Source: Verrucomicrobiales bacterium
Lineage (GTDB): Bacteria > Verrucomicrobiota > Verrucomicrobiia > Limisphaerales > UBA9464
NCBI GenBank assembly: GCA_003445095.1
Contig: DLVS01000419.1
Location: forward strand, 1 to 10,201
DNA length: 10,201 nucleotides
Direction: 5' to 3'
The position numbers and the translations under genes are program-made. Positions 1 to 7,723 of this stretch are shown here, one piece after another; the first letter of the stretch is position 1; each line of letters starts with the position of its first letter. A model generated the notes under the pieces. That model was given only the letters and a program-made list of their open reading frames with translations. It was not told the origin of the DNA and did not search any database.

Positions 1-247
1 GCTCGACGTCCAAGCCGGGTGAGCCGTAACGACGCAATCGGATCACACGCGAAGCCGCGAAGAAGCAGGCCGGTTCAGAAGAAAGCGGCATCCGTTTCTC
101 GAACTCGCCAAAAGGTGAGCCAGGAGCCGTCGCCATGCGCCATGATCCCTTGTTTTCTTCGCGGAGTCGCGTGGGTCAAAATGCATTTCTAATTGCATCG
201 ACCCGGCTGAGGGGATCGGACCGCCCGCAACATCGAGAGCTTCTGCT
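1..247. other. Intergenic or gene-end region without a supported gene
   Basis: No convincing coding sequence is seen here. On the plus strand, one frame stays open from the window edge to a stop at 187-189, while the other two hit stops by base 29. All three minus-strand frames contain stops. The open frame translates to an arginine-, serine- and lysine-rich string that looks like translated repeat DNA and not like a protein domain. The main structure is an imperfect inverted repeat (46-64 with 155-173), listed separately. A gene entering from the left and ending at base 22, 29 or 189 cannot be excluded. No clear intrinsic terminator for the minus-strand methyltransferase was found. Confidence 0.5.
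46..173. repeat. Imperfect 19-base inverted repeat, 90-base spacer
   Basis: The left arm CACGCGAAGCCGCGAAGAA (46-64) matches the reverse complement of the right arm TTCTTCGCGGAGTCGCGTG (155-173) at 17 of 19 positions, with the only mismatches at two adjacent central bases. The CGCGAAG-rich arms resemble dispersed REP/MITE-like palindromes that I recall from noncoding DNA of GC-rich bacteria; that resemblance is from memory. The 90-base interior has no gene. It lies just downstream of the minus-strand methyltransferase, a usual place for such elements. No flanking target-site duplication was established. Confidence 0.5.
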
Positions 248-1231
248 TCAAGTCTGCCGGAGTTTTCTACCGGCCCAAAGATAGGCGTTGGGGCGCAGAA
301 TACCCCTACCTACCGCGAATCGATCGAACTCCGCAATTAAGTTGGCAAGCGGATGAGTCACTTCGTCGGGGCCGCGCAGGCCACCGAGCAGCCGATAGAT
401 GAACGAGACTCCATCGCGGTACTCTAGCTCGGTAAATTGACGGCGGAGGCTCGCAAGAATTTCCTCCCCGGACGACGCGTTGTCGTTGGGAGATTGTCCC
501 CGTTCGTGTGGGTCCCGCTCGGTGAGGTATTCCGACTGTACCTCCTTGGTGTATTCCTGCCATCCAGCGGGTGACTGCAAGGTACGGAAAAGATCAGGTT
601 CATACCAATGCCCAGTAGCAGATAATAAACCGCGGATTAGGGCGACCACAGCCGCATCGTCTTCCCGCCAACGTTCATGGCAAGGTTCCAAGCAAATCAG
701 CAGGCCGTTAGGTTCAAGCAGGTCACTCCCACGTCGCAACATTTCGTCCGGATTGGAGAAGTGGTGAATCACGCCCGTAAAACTGATGGCGTCGAATGTA
801 CCCGTCATTTCTTCGAGGGATCGGACCCCGTATTCAAGCGACCCGAATTGGGCATCGCGAGGACTCGCATCTAAGGCTCGTTGGGCGGCATCAATCGCCT
901 TGGGGGCGATGTCGATTCCAGTCACGTGATAGCCAAGCCGAGCAAACTCCAGAGAGAAATAGCCCGGTCCGCACCCGACATCTAGCAGTCGCATTCCCGG
1001 CTTGCCATACCGTTCCAGGAACCCCTGCATAATCTCGAGATAACCTCCCAGATAAAGCCGGGCGAAGTGCGGGTCGCGCCAGAAGCTTTTGTAAAAGTAT
1101 TCACACTTCACTGCGCGCCGGATGTCAGGCACGTATCCTGCCTGCTGCCGCTCGGCGATACGCTGGTCAAACGCGGCGGCTTCTTCGGCCAAGGCCAGGC
1201 CCGGATCATGCTTAGTCTTCTCCGAACTCAT
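248..1231 (-). CDS. Class I SAM-dependent methyltransferase, substrate unknown
   Basis: This predicted cytosolic enzyme should transfer a methyl group from S-adenosylmethionine to an unidentified acceptor. From the ATG at 1231 it is 327 residues. The Rossmann-type SAM-binding core is clear: motif I LLDVGCGPG at about 82-90, the acidic end of strand beta2 in GIDIAP at 105-110, the motif FDAISFTGVIHHF at 146-158, and LLEPNGLL at 171-178. A region of about 80 residues precedes the core, and about 140 residues follow the last motif, probably forming a substrate-specific cap. The frame runs upstream to a TTG at 1369, but those 46 extra residues look like translated noncoding DNA (arginine-rich, no domain), so the ATG start is preferred. 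A weak AGGGT lies about 12 bases upstream of it. The gene is divergent from the giant protein gene. The Methyltransf_11/UbiG-like fold is certain in kind. The substrate could be a small molecule, lipid, sugar or peptide, and context does not help. Confidence 0.88.
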   Translation of the reverse strand: MSSEKTKHDPGLALAEEAAAFDQRIAERQQAGYVPDIRRAVKCEYFYKSFWRDPHFARLYLGGYLEIMQGFLERYGKPGMRLLDVGCGPGYFSLEFARLGYHVTGIDIAPKAIDAAQRALDASPRDAQFGSLEYGVRSLEEMTGTFDAISFTGVIHHFSNPDEMLRRGSDLLEPNGLLICLEPCHERWREDDAAVVALIRGLLSATGHWYEPDLFRTLQSPAGWQEYTKEVQSEYLTERDPHERGQSPNDNASSGEEILASLRRQFTELEYRDGVSFIYRLLGGLRGPDEVTHPLANLIAEFDRFAVGRGILRPNAYLWAGRKLRQT

Positions 1232-1374
1232 ATGTGGACGCCGACCCTGCCGATTTCGCGCTTCAGTGTCGAATCTGGACGCGTCAATCGCCGTGATGGC
1301 GGCCGCGACTCGGATCAAAAAGATTCGATGGACAACAACTGCAAACAACGGTAGGTCCCCTCGCCACAATCAGC
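1232..1374. promoter_or_regulatory. Divergent intergenic region, probable promoters for both genes
   Basis: These 143 bases separate the divergent starts at 1231 and 1375, so promoters for both genes should lie here or just inside the genes. I see no convincing -35/-10 pair on either strand. Two short structures are visible. TCGAATCT (1269-1276) is exactly inverted at 1321-1328. GACGCGTCAA occurs at 1278-1287 and again at 7611-7620, upstream of the cysteine synthase cluster. Neither is a recognised operator. No Shine-Dalgarno sequence precedes the ATG at 1375. Confidence 0.4.
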
Positions 1375-4300
1375 ATGAAACCTCTTCGCATCCCCGTATC
1401 TCTTTCCTTCCTCGTTACCGGCCTCGCGCTCACCTTCCCATTGATCCCTCGGGCTAACGCAGCCGAGCCCTGCGTGCCCCCGCCGGCGGAGCTTGCTGCC
1501 TGGTTCCGGTTCGAAAACAACACGACGGACTCTCAGAGCGGCGTTTCCGGTGCGCTTCCAACCGGGGCCAGTTTCACAGAAGGGAAGGTCGGCAGCGCAA
1601 TTGCATTAGATGGGCAGGCGGGGGTCGTTCTACCCGTCGATGCCCGCTTCGATCAGGAGGTCTTCACCCTGGAAGCTTGGATCAGGCGGGACAACGTCAA
1701 TCGGGCCTCCCTGAGCAGTCCCGGGGACGGCGCGATCTTCGCCGGCGGAACTCAGAGCTACAGTCTTACCATGGCTGAGAACGGAACCTTGTTTCTCAGT
1801 TATGTCGGCGTTCGGTCATACCTCTTCACCGGAAAAATTACAGACACCGACTGGCATCATGTGGCCATGACTCGATCGGGGCCCTCTTTTCGTCTGTTTC
1901 TTGATGGAGTTCCCGCCGGCCAACTCAGTCTGAGCAACCCTTTCATCACTTCTGGAGCCTTTGCCATCGGCTCGTTGAGCACGCCATACTTAGGCCAATC
2001 ATTCGCGTTTTTGGGAGAAATTGACGAATTCAGTTTCTATCCGCGGGAACTGACCTTGGAAGAGGTGCGCTCGATCGCCGAGGCGGATTCGGCCGGCAAG
2101 TGTGCCGAGCCGGGCGATACGCCTTGCCTTGGAGAGTCCCCGAACCTAGTCGCTTGGTATCCCCTCGACCAAGACGCTCGCAATCGCGTCGGTCCCACCG
2201 TTGGTTCGGGGAGTGCCACATTCGGCCCAGGAAAAGTCCAAGGAGCTGCCTTCTTTGATGGCGTTCAACTGGGGATTCCGTTGCCATTCGAGGCTCGGCT
2301 AACGTCTCAGACTTTCACCGTCGAGGCCTGGGTGCAGCGTGCTTCGCTGGAGGGATCGTCCAAGTCCTGGCCGGCGGACGGCGCGATATTTGGCGGTGGA
2401 CCCAATAGCTATGGCGTAGCCCTTAGGGATAACGGCACACTCTATCTGTCGCATCTCGGTGTTCAGAGTTACTTCTCTTCGAACGCGAGGATTAACGATC
2501 TTGAATGGCATCACGTGGCTGTGACCAAATCTGGGTCGATCGCTCGCTTTTTCTTAGACGGCGAAGAAGGGGGACAAGTGGACCTTGGCAGCCTGGTTTT
2601 CGATCTCTCCACCCCGTTCGCCATCGGTTCACCCAGCGCAAGCTTCAATGGTTACAATTACTCGTTTTGGGGAGGGATCGACGAGCTTACGGTCTTTGAT
2701 CGGGCTCTTTCTCGGGCTGAAATTCGCGCGATCTGGCAGACGGGCAGCGATGGTAAATGCCCAGCGGCCGTGGCGCTTAGAATTGAGCCGGAGAGCCCTG
2801 AAGTAGCGGTCAATCGACAAACCTCGTATCAATTGACCGTCAGCAATACCGGCACGAATAGCCTCGAGAATTTAGTCGTTTCGAACTCGGTCCCGGCAAC
2901 TCTTCACATTCTGGGAACCTCTAACTCGGTGGGATCGGTAACGATTTCAACGGTCTCCGAAGGTGCGATGGTGGTTTATTCGATCGGTACTCTGGCACCG
3001 GGAACGCAAGCGATTCTGACGGTAAATGTATCTCCTGTCGGCGTAGCCACCAACACCATTACTGCGCAGTTGTCGGCGACAAACCTGGCCAAAGCACTAG
3101 CTGCCACCGCAATAATTCATTCGATTCCAGTCTGCTCGCCGGCTCCGTCCGGCCTCTTGTCCTGGTGGCGCGGCGAAAGTAATTCAGTGGACGCCGTGAC
3201 GGGCGGCATCGGCGGAATGTCCAACGGGGTCAGCTTCGTGACTGGCCGCATCGGAACGGCGTTCCGCTTCGATGGCCAGACCGGCACCGGGGTAAATTTG
3301 GGCGCGTCGCCCGCGCTCCAACGGTCGGAGTTTTCGATTGAAGGCTGGTTGCGACGCGGGTCGTTGGCCGGGGCTTCGCTCACCAGCCCGGGCGCGACCA
3401 TCCTGGGAGCGGATACCGGAGGCTGGAATTTTGTGATTCTCAACTCGGGCTCCCTGGCCTTCGGTCGCAGCGACGCCAGCGCTGTGGAGTCGGGTCCGGT
3501 GATCACAGACCTGGCCTGGCATCACGTCGCCATGACGCGTTCCGCCACCGAAGTTCGCTACTACAAAGACGGTCAATTAGCCGCGACGCTCCCCTATCAA
3601 GAATCCTTCGTCCTCAACCAGTCGTACGGCCTCGGCGGGATTTTCCCCAGCGGCCGCAATGCCTTCCTGGGCGACCTGGATGAAATCGCCTTCTACGATC
3701 GAATTCTGTCGGCCGAAGAAATCGCCGCCGTGGCCAGTGCGGGAGGCGCTCCGAAATGCGTGGAGGACCTGGTGCTGACGGCGACACCCGGAGGACCGGT
3801 TCCGTTGGGCGAGGATCTGAATCTGACGTTCACCGTTTCCACTGTGGGATCGCTCGATTCGACCGGCGTGATCTTCACTAATGCGGTTCCGGCTGGGATG
3901 CTGATCCTGTCGGTGACGTCGTCGCAGGGCACGGTTCAGAATTTGGCCGGGGTGTTGCGGGGTGAGTTGGGCACAATCCCCGCGGGTAGCAATGCGGTGA
4001 TTCAGCTAGTGCTTCGTCCGCTCGTCGAAGGCAGCTACCCGTTGAGCGCCGGCGCAAGTCGGGCGGAGGCCGAATTGACCCTGTTTAACAACCGCGCGGA
4101 AATTCCCTTGAATGTCATGACCTTGACGGTCGGCATCGCCGGCGACGTTACGGTCAGTGAACGTGGCGGGAAGCCGGCCTCGGCGGAGTTCGAGGTGGTG
4201 TTGAACGCTCCTAGCCTGAAACCGGTACAGGTCGGTTACGAAACCGTAGAAGGCACGGCGACCGCTGGCGTTGACTTTGAAGCGCGCTCGGGATTGTTAG

Positions 4301-7300
4301 AATTCCCGCCAGGAACAGTGCTGCAACGGGTATCGGTGCCGGTGTTCGGCGACGGGATTTATGAGCTCGACGAAACGTTCCAACTCGCCTTGACCAACGT
4401 GGTCAATGCCATGCTCGGAGCATCCAACGCCAAGGGAAACATCGTGAGCACCGATCCGATTCCTATTCTGCACGTGCGGCCGGTGCTCGCGGCCGAAGGG
4501 AATTCTGCGACGACGCCCTTTGTGTTCTCGGCCACGTTGGATCGCCCGGCCGGCATGGAAGCCAGCGCGGCGTACAATTCCACGAACGACACCGCCAAAG
4601 CCCCGACCGATTTCACGGCGGTGAGCGGCATCCTGGTGTTCGCCCCTGGCGAAACCAACCAGACCATCGAAGTGGCGGTGAACGGCGATACGTCGGTCGA
4701 GCCCAACGAGCTGTTCTTCCTGAATTTTAGCGCCCCGCGTTATCTTCGTTTCTCGTCAACACCGGCGGCGCCGGTGGCCGGTACCATCGTCAACGACGAC
4801 GCTTTGAAGGGCCAGGTGGTCGAATTTTCCTGGGAAGTCCCCGCGGAAACCCAAACGGTGGGTGCGGCGTTCCCGGCAACTTTGGTTGCCCGAGATGGCA
4901 CCGGGGCGGTAATACCCGGATTTGGGAGTGTCGTGGGGCTGCAAGCCTTTGCCGGTCCCGGCCGACCCAGCGGCGTGGTGTTCACCGAGGTCGTGGTGGG
5001 ATTCCCCTGCGCGGTAGAATTGCAGAACGTGTCCAACGAATCCGTGGATGTCAGTGGCTGGACCGTTGCGTTGTACGATGCCTCGCGCTGGCCGGCGCCG
5101 CGAGGAACGCTGGTGATTCCGGCGGGAACGTCGGTCCCTTCAGGTGGAGTGTTCACGGTCGATGCCCAACGCATTGGAGGCGGATCTTACCCCCGGTTCA
5201 AGCTGGACCAAGAAGTGGGATGGAACGACCGGGGAACGCCGGCCGCGCCGATCGCTACGCGCATGGGCGCCGTGCTAACCAATCCCTACGGCCAGGTCGA
5301 AGACGCCTTTTTCGCGGATGGCGCCGAACCCGCTGAAGTCGGCGTGCCAGCGTTAATCACCGAAGATGACTGGGCCGGCGAACCGGCGGTAAGGTTGCTC
5401 GCCCAGAATACGGGATACCGCCGAGTCGCGGCGCTGGGACGCAATTTTCGTCGAGCCTCCGATTGGGAGCAGAACCGCTACGGCCGGGTAAACTTGGGCC
5501 GGACGAATGCCAACTTCGTGCTGCCCTTTGCTGACGCCGTTCCGCTGGCGATGGTGCCGCCCACGGTGGCCGAGTTCGTCAACGGCGCCTGGACAGGCAA
5601 CGTGACGTTGACCGGCTATGCGCCGGAAGTGCGACTGTTGGCCGATGATGGCAATGGGCATCGGGGGTTGAGCGCTTCGATACCCATGCAAGTAATTGAC
5701 GATCTCGCAGTGACGATGACTACCGATGCGCCGGTGTTGGCGATTCCTGCTTGGTCGGCGCAGTTCTTCGTTTCGGTGACCAACTTGGGGCCAGTGTTGT
5801 CCTCCAACGTCACGGCGACCGTGCTCCTGGCTCCGGCCTACGGCATAGGTCCTGAGGTGGTGTCCGGGCGTCAGATTTCACAAGGCTCGGCCAGCGTGAC
5901 GACCGTCTTCAACCCGGGCGTCGGCAGTCAAACGAAGGTGACGGCATCCTTCGGCGAACTACCCGCCGCTGGCGTGGCGACCCTTCGGCTGATCGTCAAC
6001 AAAGGCCCGGGCGCCCCGCCCTCCACTTTGCCAACGAACATTGTCTCGACCGTGTCGCTCGTGCGTGAGCCGGCGGAGGCGAATTTGCTCAACAACACCG
6101 CCTCAGTGGTACAGGAAGTGTCGCAACTATGTGGGCCGCTCGGCGAATCGGTAGCCGCCTGGTGGCGAGCGGACGGCGGCTTCGAGAGTGTGTTCAACGG
6201 CCTAACGGGTACGCCGGTCGGGGACGCAGCCGTCCGCGGTGGCCGGGTGGGATCGGGGGGATTTCACTTCGACGGCGTCGGCGATGCGATCCGAGTCGCG
6301 GACCATGAAGCGCTGGATTTTGGCGCGGGTCAGAGCTTCGCGTTGGAAATGTGGGTGCGAATCCCGCCGACGACCAAACCCCTGATCACCTTGCTGAGCA
6401 AACAGCAATGGACCGGCCCGGATTCTTACGTCGGCTACGCCCTGGTGGTGCGCAATGGCCAGTTGCGGCTTCTGTTTGGCAACGCGTCTTGGAATCTCCA
6501 AATCGGAGATTTGCTGGATGGAAACTGGCATCATGTCGCGGTGTCGGCGCCACGATCGGGCGAAGGAAATCTGGACGCTTGGCTGGACGCCCGAGTCATT
6601 TCAGCCCCGGGCATCAACCTACCCCCAGATGACCTCTCGAACGATGCCCCTTTGCGCTTCGGCGAAACGGCAGATCCCGACGCCGACGGATTCCTCGCGG
6701 GCGACCTGGACGAGGTCGTTATTTACCGGCGAGCGCTAACCAGTGTGGAGGTGGAACGGGCAGCCCGAGCCGGTGCCCACGGACATTGCACCAGCGAGCT
6801 GACCTTTCAGCCGATCCGCCCGCGATTCGAATTCTCGAATGAATGGGTCGCGCTTGATTCTGGAGTCGCCGGTCAGCCGTATCACACCGACCTCGAACTC
6901 CGCAACGTCGGCCCGCTGCCGGCAACGGTGGCCACGTGGGTCGTTCCGTTTGATTCGCTCAATTTGCTACAGGTCCAAGTCGGCTCTGAGACGGTGGAGT
7001 ACAATCCGGACACAGGCGCCGCGATCACCTCGCCCTTCGTAGTTGCCCCAGGCAGTAGCGTCCCATTGGCGCTTAAGCTCGTCAGTACCAATGCGGCTTC
7101 CCAGTTGGTGCTGTTGGCTCAAGGGGGCGGCGTGTCCGTGCGTCAGCTTTCGGCATCGCTCCGCATCCCCATGGCGGCCGACACAGATGGCGACGGCATC
7201 CCCAATGACGTGGAAACTGCCGCCGGTCTGAACCCAGATTCCGCCGCGGACGCGACCAGCGACACGGACAGCGACGGCTGGACGGCGGCCCAGGAGTTTG

Positions 7301-7545
7301 AGGCCGGCACATTGGCCAACGATTGGAACAGCGCCCTCCGTTTGCGCGTTGTCGATGGTCAGGTGGTCTTCGACGCGTTGGCGACGCGGGTGTACCGGCT
7401 GGAACGAAGTGATGTGGTTGGCGAGGGCAAATGGGAATCTCTGCAAACCGTCCGGCCCGAATCGAATGGAATTATGACCGTAGGGCCTCTGCTGGGCGAC
7501 GACGCCTCCGGCTACTACCGCGTGCTCGCAGAGCTTCCGTACTGA
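1375..7545 (+). CDS. Giant secreted LamG/DUF11/Calx-beta/lamin-tail mosaic protein
   Basis: This 2,056-residue exported protein is probably a surface or secreted adhesion or glycan-binding protein. Residues 1-30 form a signal peptide: a basic start, a hydrophobic stretch and likely cleavage near ANA-AEP. Domains in order: LamG-like 33-243 and 251-462; DUF11-like 466-585; LamG-like 587-795; DUF11-like 797-916; Calx-beta 917-1026 (GTATAGVDF, YELDETF) and 1028-1142; Ig-like halves at about 1145-1195 and 1393-1440 enclosing a lamin-tail-like module (about 1198-1330); DUF11-like 1442-1585; LamG-like 1586-1805; an unassigned probably beta-rich segment 1806-1935; paired calcium-type loops (DTDGDGIPND, DTDSDGW) 1936-1975; and a C-terminal module 1986-2056 with the YRLERS...YYRV pattern seen in Verrucomicrobia. 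LamG domains carry the WHHVA motif. Eight of nine cysteines bracket the LamG domains. No catalytic domain, membrane anchor or PEP-CTERM/LPXTG tail is seen. Domain families are named by pattern; ligand and role are inferred. An intrinsic terminator follows, so it is probably transcribed alone. Confidence 0.9.
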   Translation: MKPLRIPVSLSFLVTGLALTFPLIPRANAAEPCVPPPAELAAWFRFENNTTDSQSGVSGALPTGASFTEGKVGSAIALDGQAGVVLPVDARFDQEVFTLEAWIRRDNVNRASLSSPGDGAIFAGGTQSYSLTMAENGTLFLSYVGVRSYLFTGKITDTDWHHVAMTRSGPSFRLFLDGVPAGQLSLSNPFITSGAFAIGSLSTPYLGQSFAFLGEIDEFSFYPRELTLEEVRSIAEADSAGKCAEPGDTPCLGESPNLVAWYPLDQDARNRVGPTVGSGSATFGPGKVQGAAFFDGVQLGIPLPFEARLTSQTFTVEAWVQRASLEGSSKSWPADGAIFGGGPNSYGVALRDNGTLYLSHLGVQSYFSSNARINDLEWHHVAVTKSGSIARFFLDGEEGGQVDLGSLVFDLSTPFAIGSPSASFNGYNYSFWGGIDELTVFDRALSRAEIRAIWQTGSDGKCPAAVALRIEPESPEVAVNRQTSYQLTVSNTGTNSLENLVVSNSVPATLHILGTSNSVGSVTISTVSEGAMVVYSIGTLAPGTQAILTVNVSPVGVATNTITAQLSATNLAKALAATAIIHSIPVCSPAPSGLLSWWRGESNSVDAVTGGIGGMSNGVSFVTGRIGTAFRFDGQTGTGVNLGASPALQRSEFSIEGWLRRGSLAGASLTSPGATILGADTGGWNFVILNSGSLAFGRSDASAVESGPVITDLAWHHVAMTRSATEVRYYKDGQLAATLPYQESFVLNQSYGLGGIFPSGRNAFLGDLDEIAFYDRILSAEEIAAVASAGGAPKCVEDLVLTATPGGPVPLGEDLNLTFTVSTVGSLDSTGVIFTNAVPAGMLILSVTSSQGTVQNLAGVLRGELGTIPAGSNAVIQLVLRPLVEGSYPLSAGASRAEAELTLFNNRAEIPLNVMTLTVGIAGDVTVSERGGKPASAEFEVVLNAPSLKPVQVGYETVEGTATAGVDFEARSGLLEFPPGTVLQRVSVPVFGDGIYELDETFQLALTNVVNAMLGASNAKGNIVSTDPIPILHVRPVLAAEGNSATTPFVFSATLDRPAGMEASAAYNSTNDTAKAPTDFTAVSGILVFAPGETNQTIEVAVNGDTSVEPNELFFLNFSAPRYLRFSSTPAAPVAGTIVNDDALKGQVVEFSWEVPAETQTVGAAFPATLVARDGTGAVIPGFGSVVGLQAFAGPGRPSGVVFTEVVVGFPCAVELQNVSNESVDVSGWTVALYDASRWPAPRGTLVIPAGTSVPSGGVFTVDAQRIGGGSYPRFKLDQEVGWNDRGTPAAPIATRMGAVLTNPYGQVEDAFFADGAEPAEVGVPALITEDDWAGEPAVRLLAQNTGYRRVAALGRNFRRASDWEQNRYGRVNLGRTNANFVLPFADAVPLAMVPPTVAEFVNGAWTGNVTLTGYAPEVRLLADDGNGHRGLSASIPMQVIDDLAVTMTTDAPVLAIPAWSAQFFVSVTNLGPVLSSNVTATVLLAPAYGIGPEVVSGRQISQGSASVTTVFNPGVGSQTKVTASFGELPAAGVATLRLIVNKGPGAPPSTLPTNIVSTVSLVREPAEANLLNNTASVVQEVSQLCGPLGESVAAWWRADGGFESVFNGLTGTPVGDAAVRGGRVGSGGFHFDGVGDAIRVADHEALDFGAGQSFALEMWVRIPPTTKPLITLLSKQQWTGPDSYVGYALVVRNGQLRLLFGNASWNLQIGDLLDGNWHHVAVSAPRSGEGNLDAWLDARVISAPGINLPPDDLSNDAPLRFGETADPDADGFLAGDLDEVVIYRRALTSVEVERAARAGAHGHCTSELTFQPIRPRFEFSNEWVALDSGVAGQPYHTDLELRNVGPLPATVATWVVPFDSLNLLQVQVGSETVEYNPDTGAAITSPFVVAPGSSVPLALKLVSTNAASQLVLLAQGGGVSVRQLSASLRIPMAADTDGDGIPNDVETAAGLNPDSAADATSDTDSDGWTAAQEFEAGTLANDWNSALRLRVVDGQVVFDALATRVYRLERSDVVGEGKWESLQTVRPESNGIMTVGPLLGDDASGYYRVLAELPY
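1471..2760 (+). repeat. Tandem pair of related LamG-coding modules within the giant gene
   Basis: The modules at 1471-2103 and 2125-2760 encode two laminin-G-like domains that resemble each other more than either resembles the third (3133-3759) or fourth (6130-6789). Shared landmarks in register are FTLEAW/FTVEAW, GDGAIFAGG/ADGAIFGGG, NGTLFLSYVGVRSY/NGTLYLSHLGVQSY, DWHHVAMT/EWHHVAVT, GEIDEF/GGIDEL and a closing GKC. DNA similarity is patchy (both contain GACGGCGCGAT), so the duplication is old and not a recent copy. The fourth module is the most divergent. Linkers between adjacent modules are very short: seven residues between the first pair. Confidence 0.75.
4960..5550 (+). other. Segment coding a lamin-tail-like insertion in a split Ig-like domain
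   Basis: Residues about 1196-1392 of the giant protein interrupt an Ig-like domain. The first half (about 1145-1195, ending GAVIPGFGSVVGLQAF) and second half (about 1393-1440, containing FVNGAWTGNVTLTG and LLADDGNGHRG) resemble the beginning and end of one repeat type I recall from verrucomicrobial secreted proteins. Between them, about 1198-1265 has the lamin-tail-like pattern: VVFTEV, then AVELQNVSNESVDVSGWTV, then a loop leading to LVIPAGTSVPSGGVFTV. The following stretch to 1392 (basic and aspartate-rich) has no assignment. Domain identity is by pattern only. Confidence 0.5.
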
Positions 7546-7573
7546 GCCGTAGGGATGGCGCGCTGCGCCGGCC

Positions 7574-7604
7574 CCGGCCCGGACGCCGCTCCGGGCCGGC
7601 TTTT
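7574..7604 (+). terminator. Intrinsic terminator after the giant gene
   Basis: A perfect 10-base-pair GC-rich stem (7574-7583 CCGGCCCGGA pairing with 7590-7599 TCCGGGCCGG) encloses a six-base loop, CGCCGC, and is followed after one C by TTTT at 7601-7604. It begins 29 bases after the TGA stop of the giant gene. This is a textbook Rho-independent form, although the T-tract is short, so some read-through is possible. It separates the giant gene from the sulfur cluster. Confidence 0.85.
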
Positions 7605-7723
7605 CGCACTGACGCGTCAAATTCTTCCATCACGTCGTTGCGAAAGGCCGCCGCCGCGCGGCAGCCCTACCTGTTCACCGCCCTAGCCCCCATCCTACCT
7701 TTCGAGGTATCCCTTTCTGACGG
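7605..7723 (+). promoter_or_regulatory. Leader region of the cysteine synthase cluster
   Basis: This stretch lies between the terminator and the first cysteine synthase, so a promoter for the cluster is expected here. No good sigma-70 boxes are visible. A perfect ten-base palindrome, TGACGCGTCA, sits at 7610-7619, and its GACGCGTCAA portion also occurs at 1278-1287. It could be an operator or chance. A GAGG at 7704-7707 lies about 16 bases before the ATG, too far for a normal Shine-Dalgarno interaction. No SAM or other riboswitch fold was recognised. Confidence 0.35.

Noticed and set aside
1232..1369. N-terminal extension of the methyltransferase to a TTG start at 1369
   Set aside because: The 46 added residues show no domain character and would begin six bases from the divergent gene start. 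The ATG at 1231 gives a normal N-terminus for the fold.
3117..3576. Two overlapping minus-strand frames of about 130 codons opposite LamG domain 3
   Set aside because: They occur where GC content rises, which opens antisense frames by chance. The plus-strand LamG pattern is continuous across the region.
6967..7620. Minus-strand open frame of 217 codons opposite the end of the giant gene and its terminator
   Set aside because: It crosses the intrinsic terminator and is antisense to a calcium-loop and C-terminal module with clear motifs. No domain was recognised in the antisense product.
7543..7723. Possible small gene or riboswitch between the giant gene and the sulfur cluster
   Set aside because: The open frame at 7431-7727 overlaps the giant gene, the terminator and the start of the next gene and has an arginine-rich, patternless product. 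No SAM riboswitch or T-box features were recognised.
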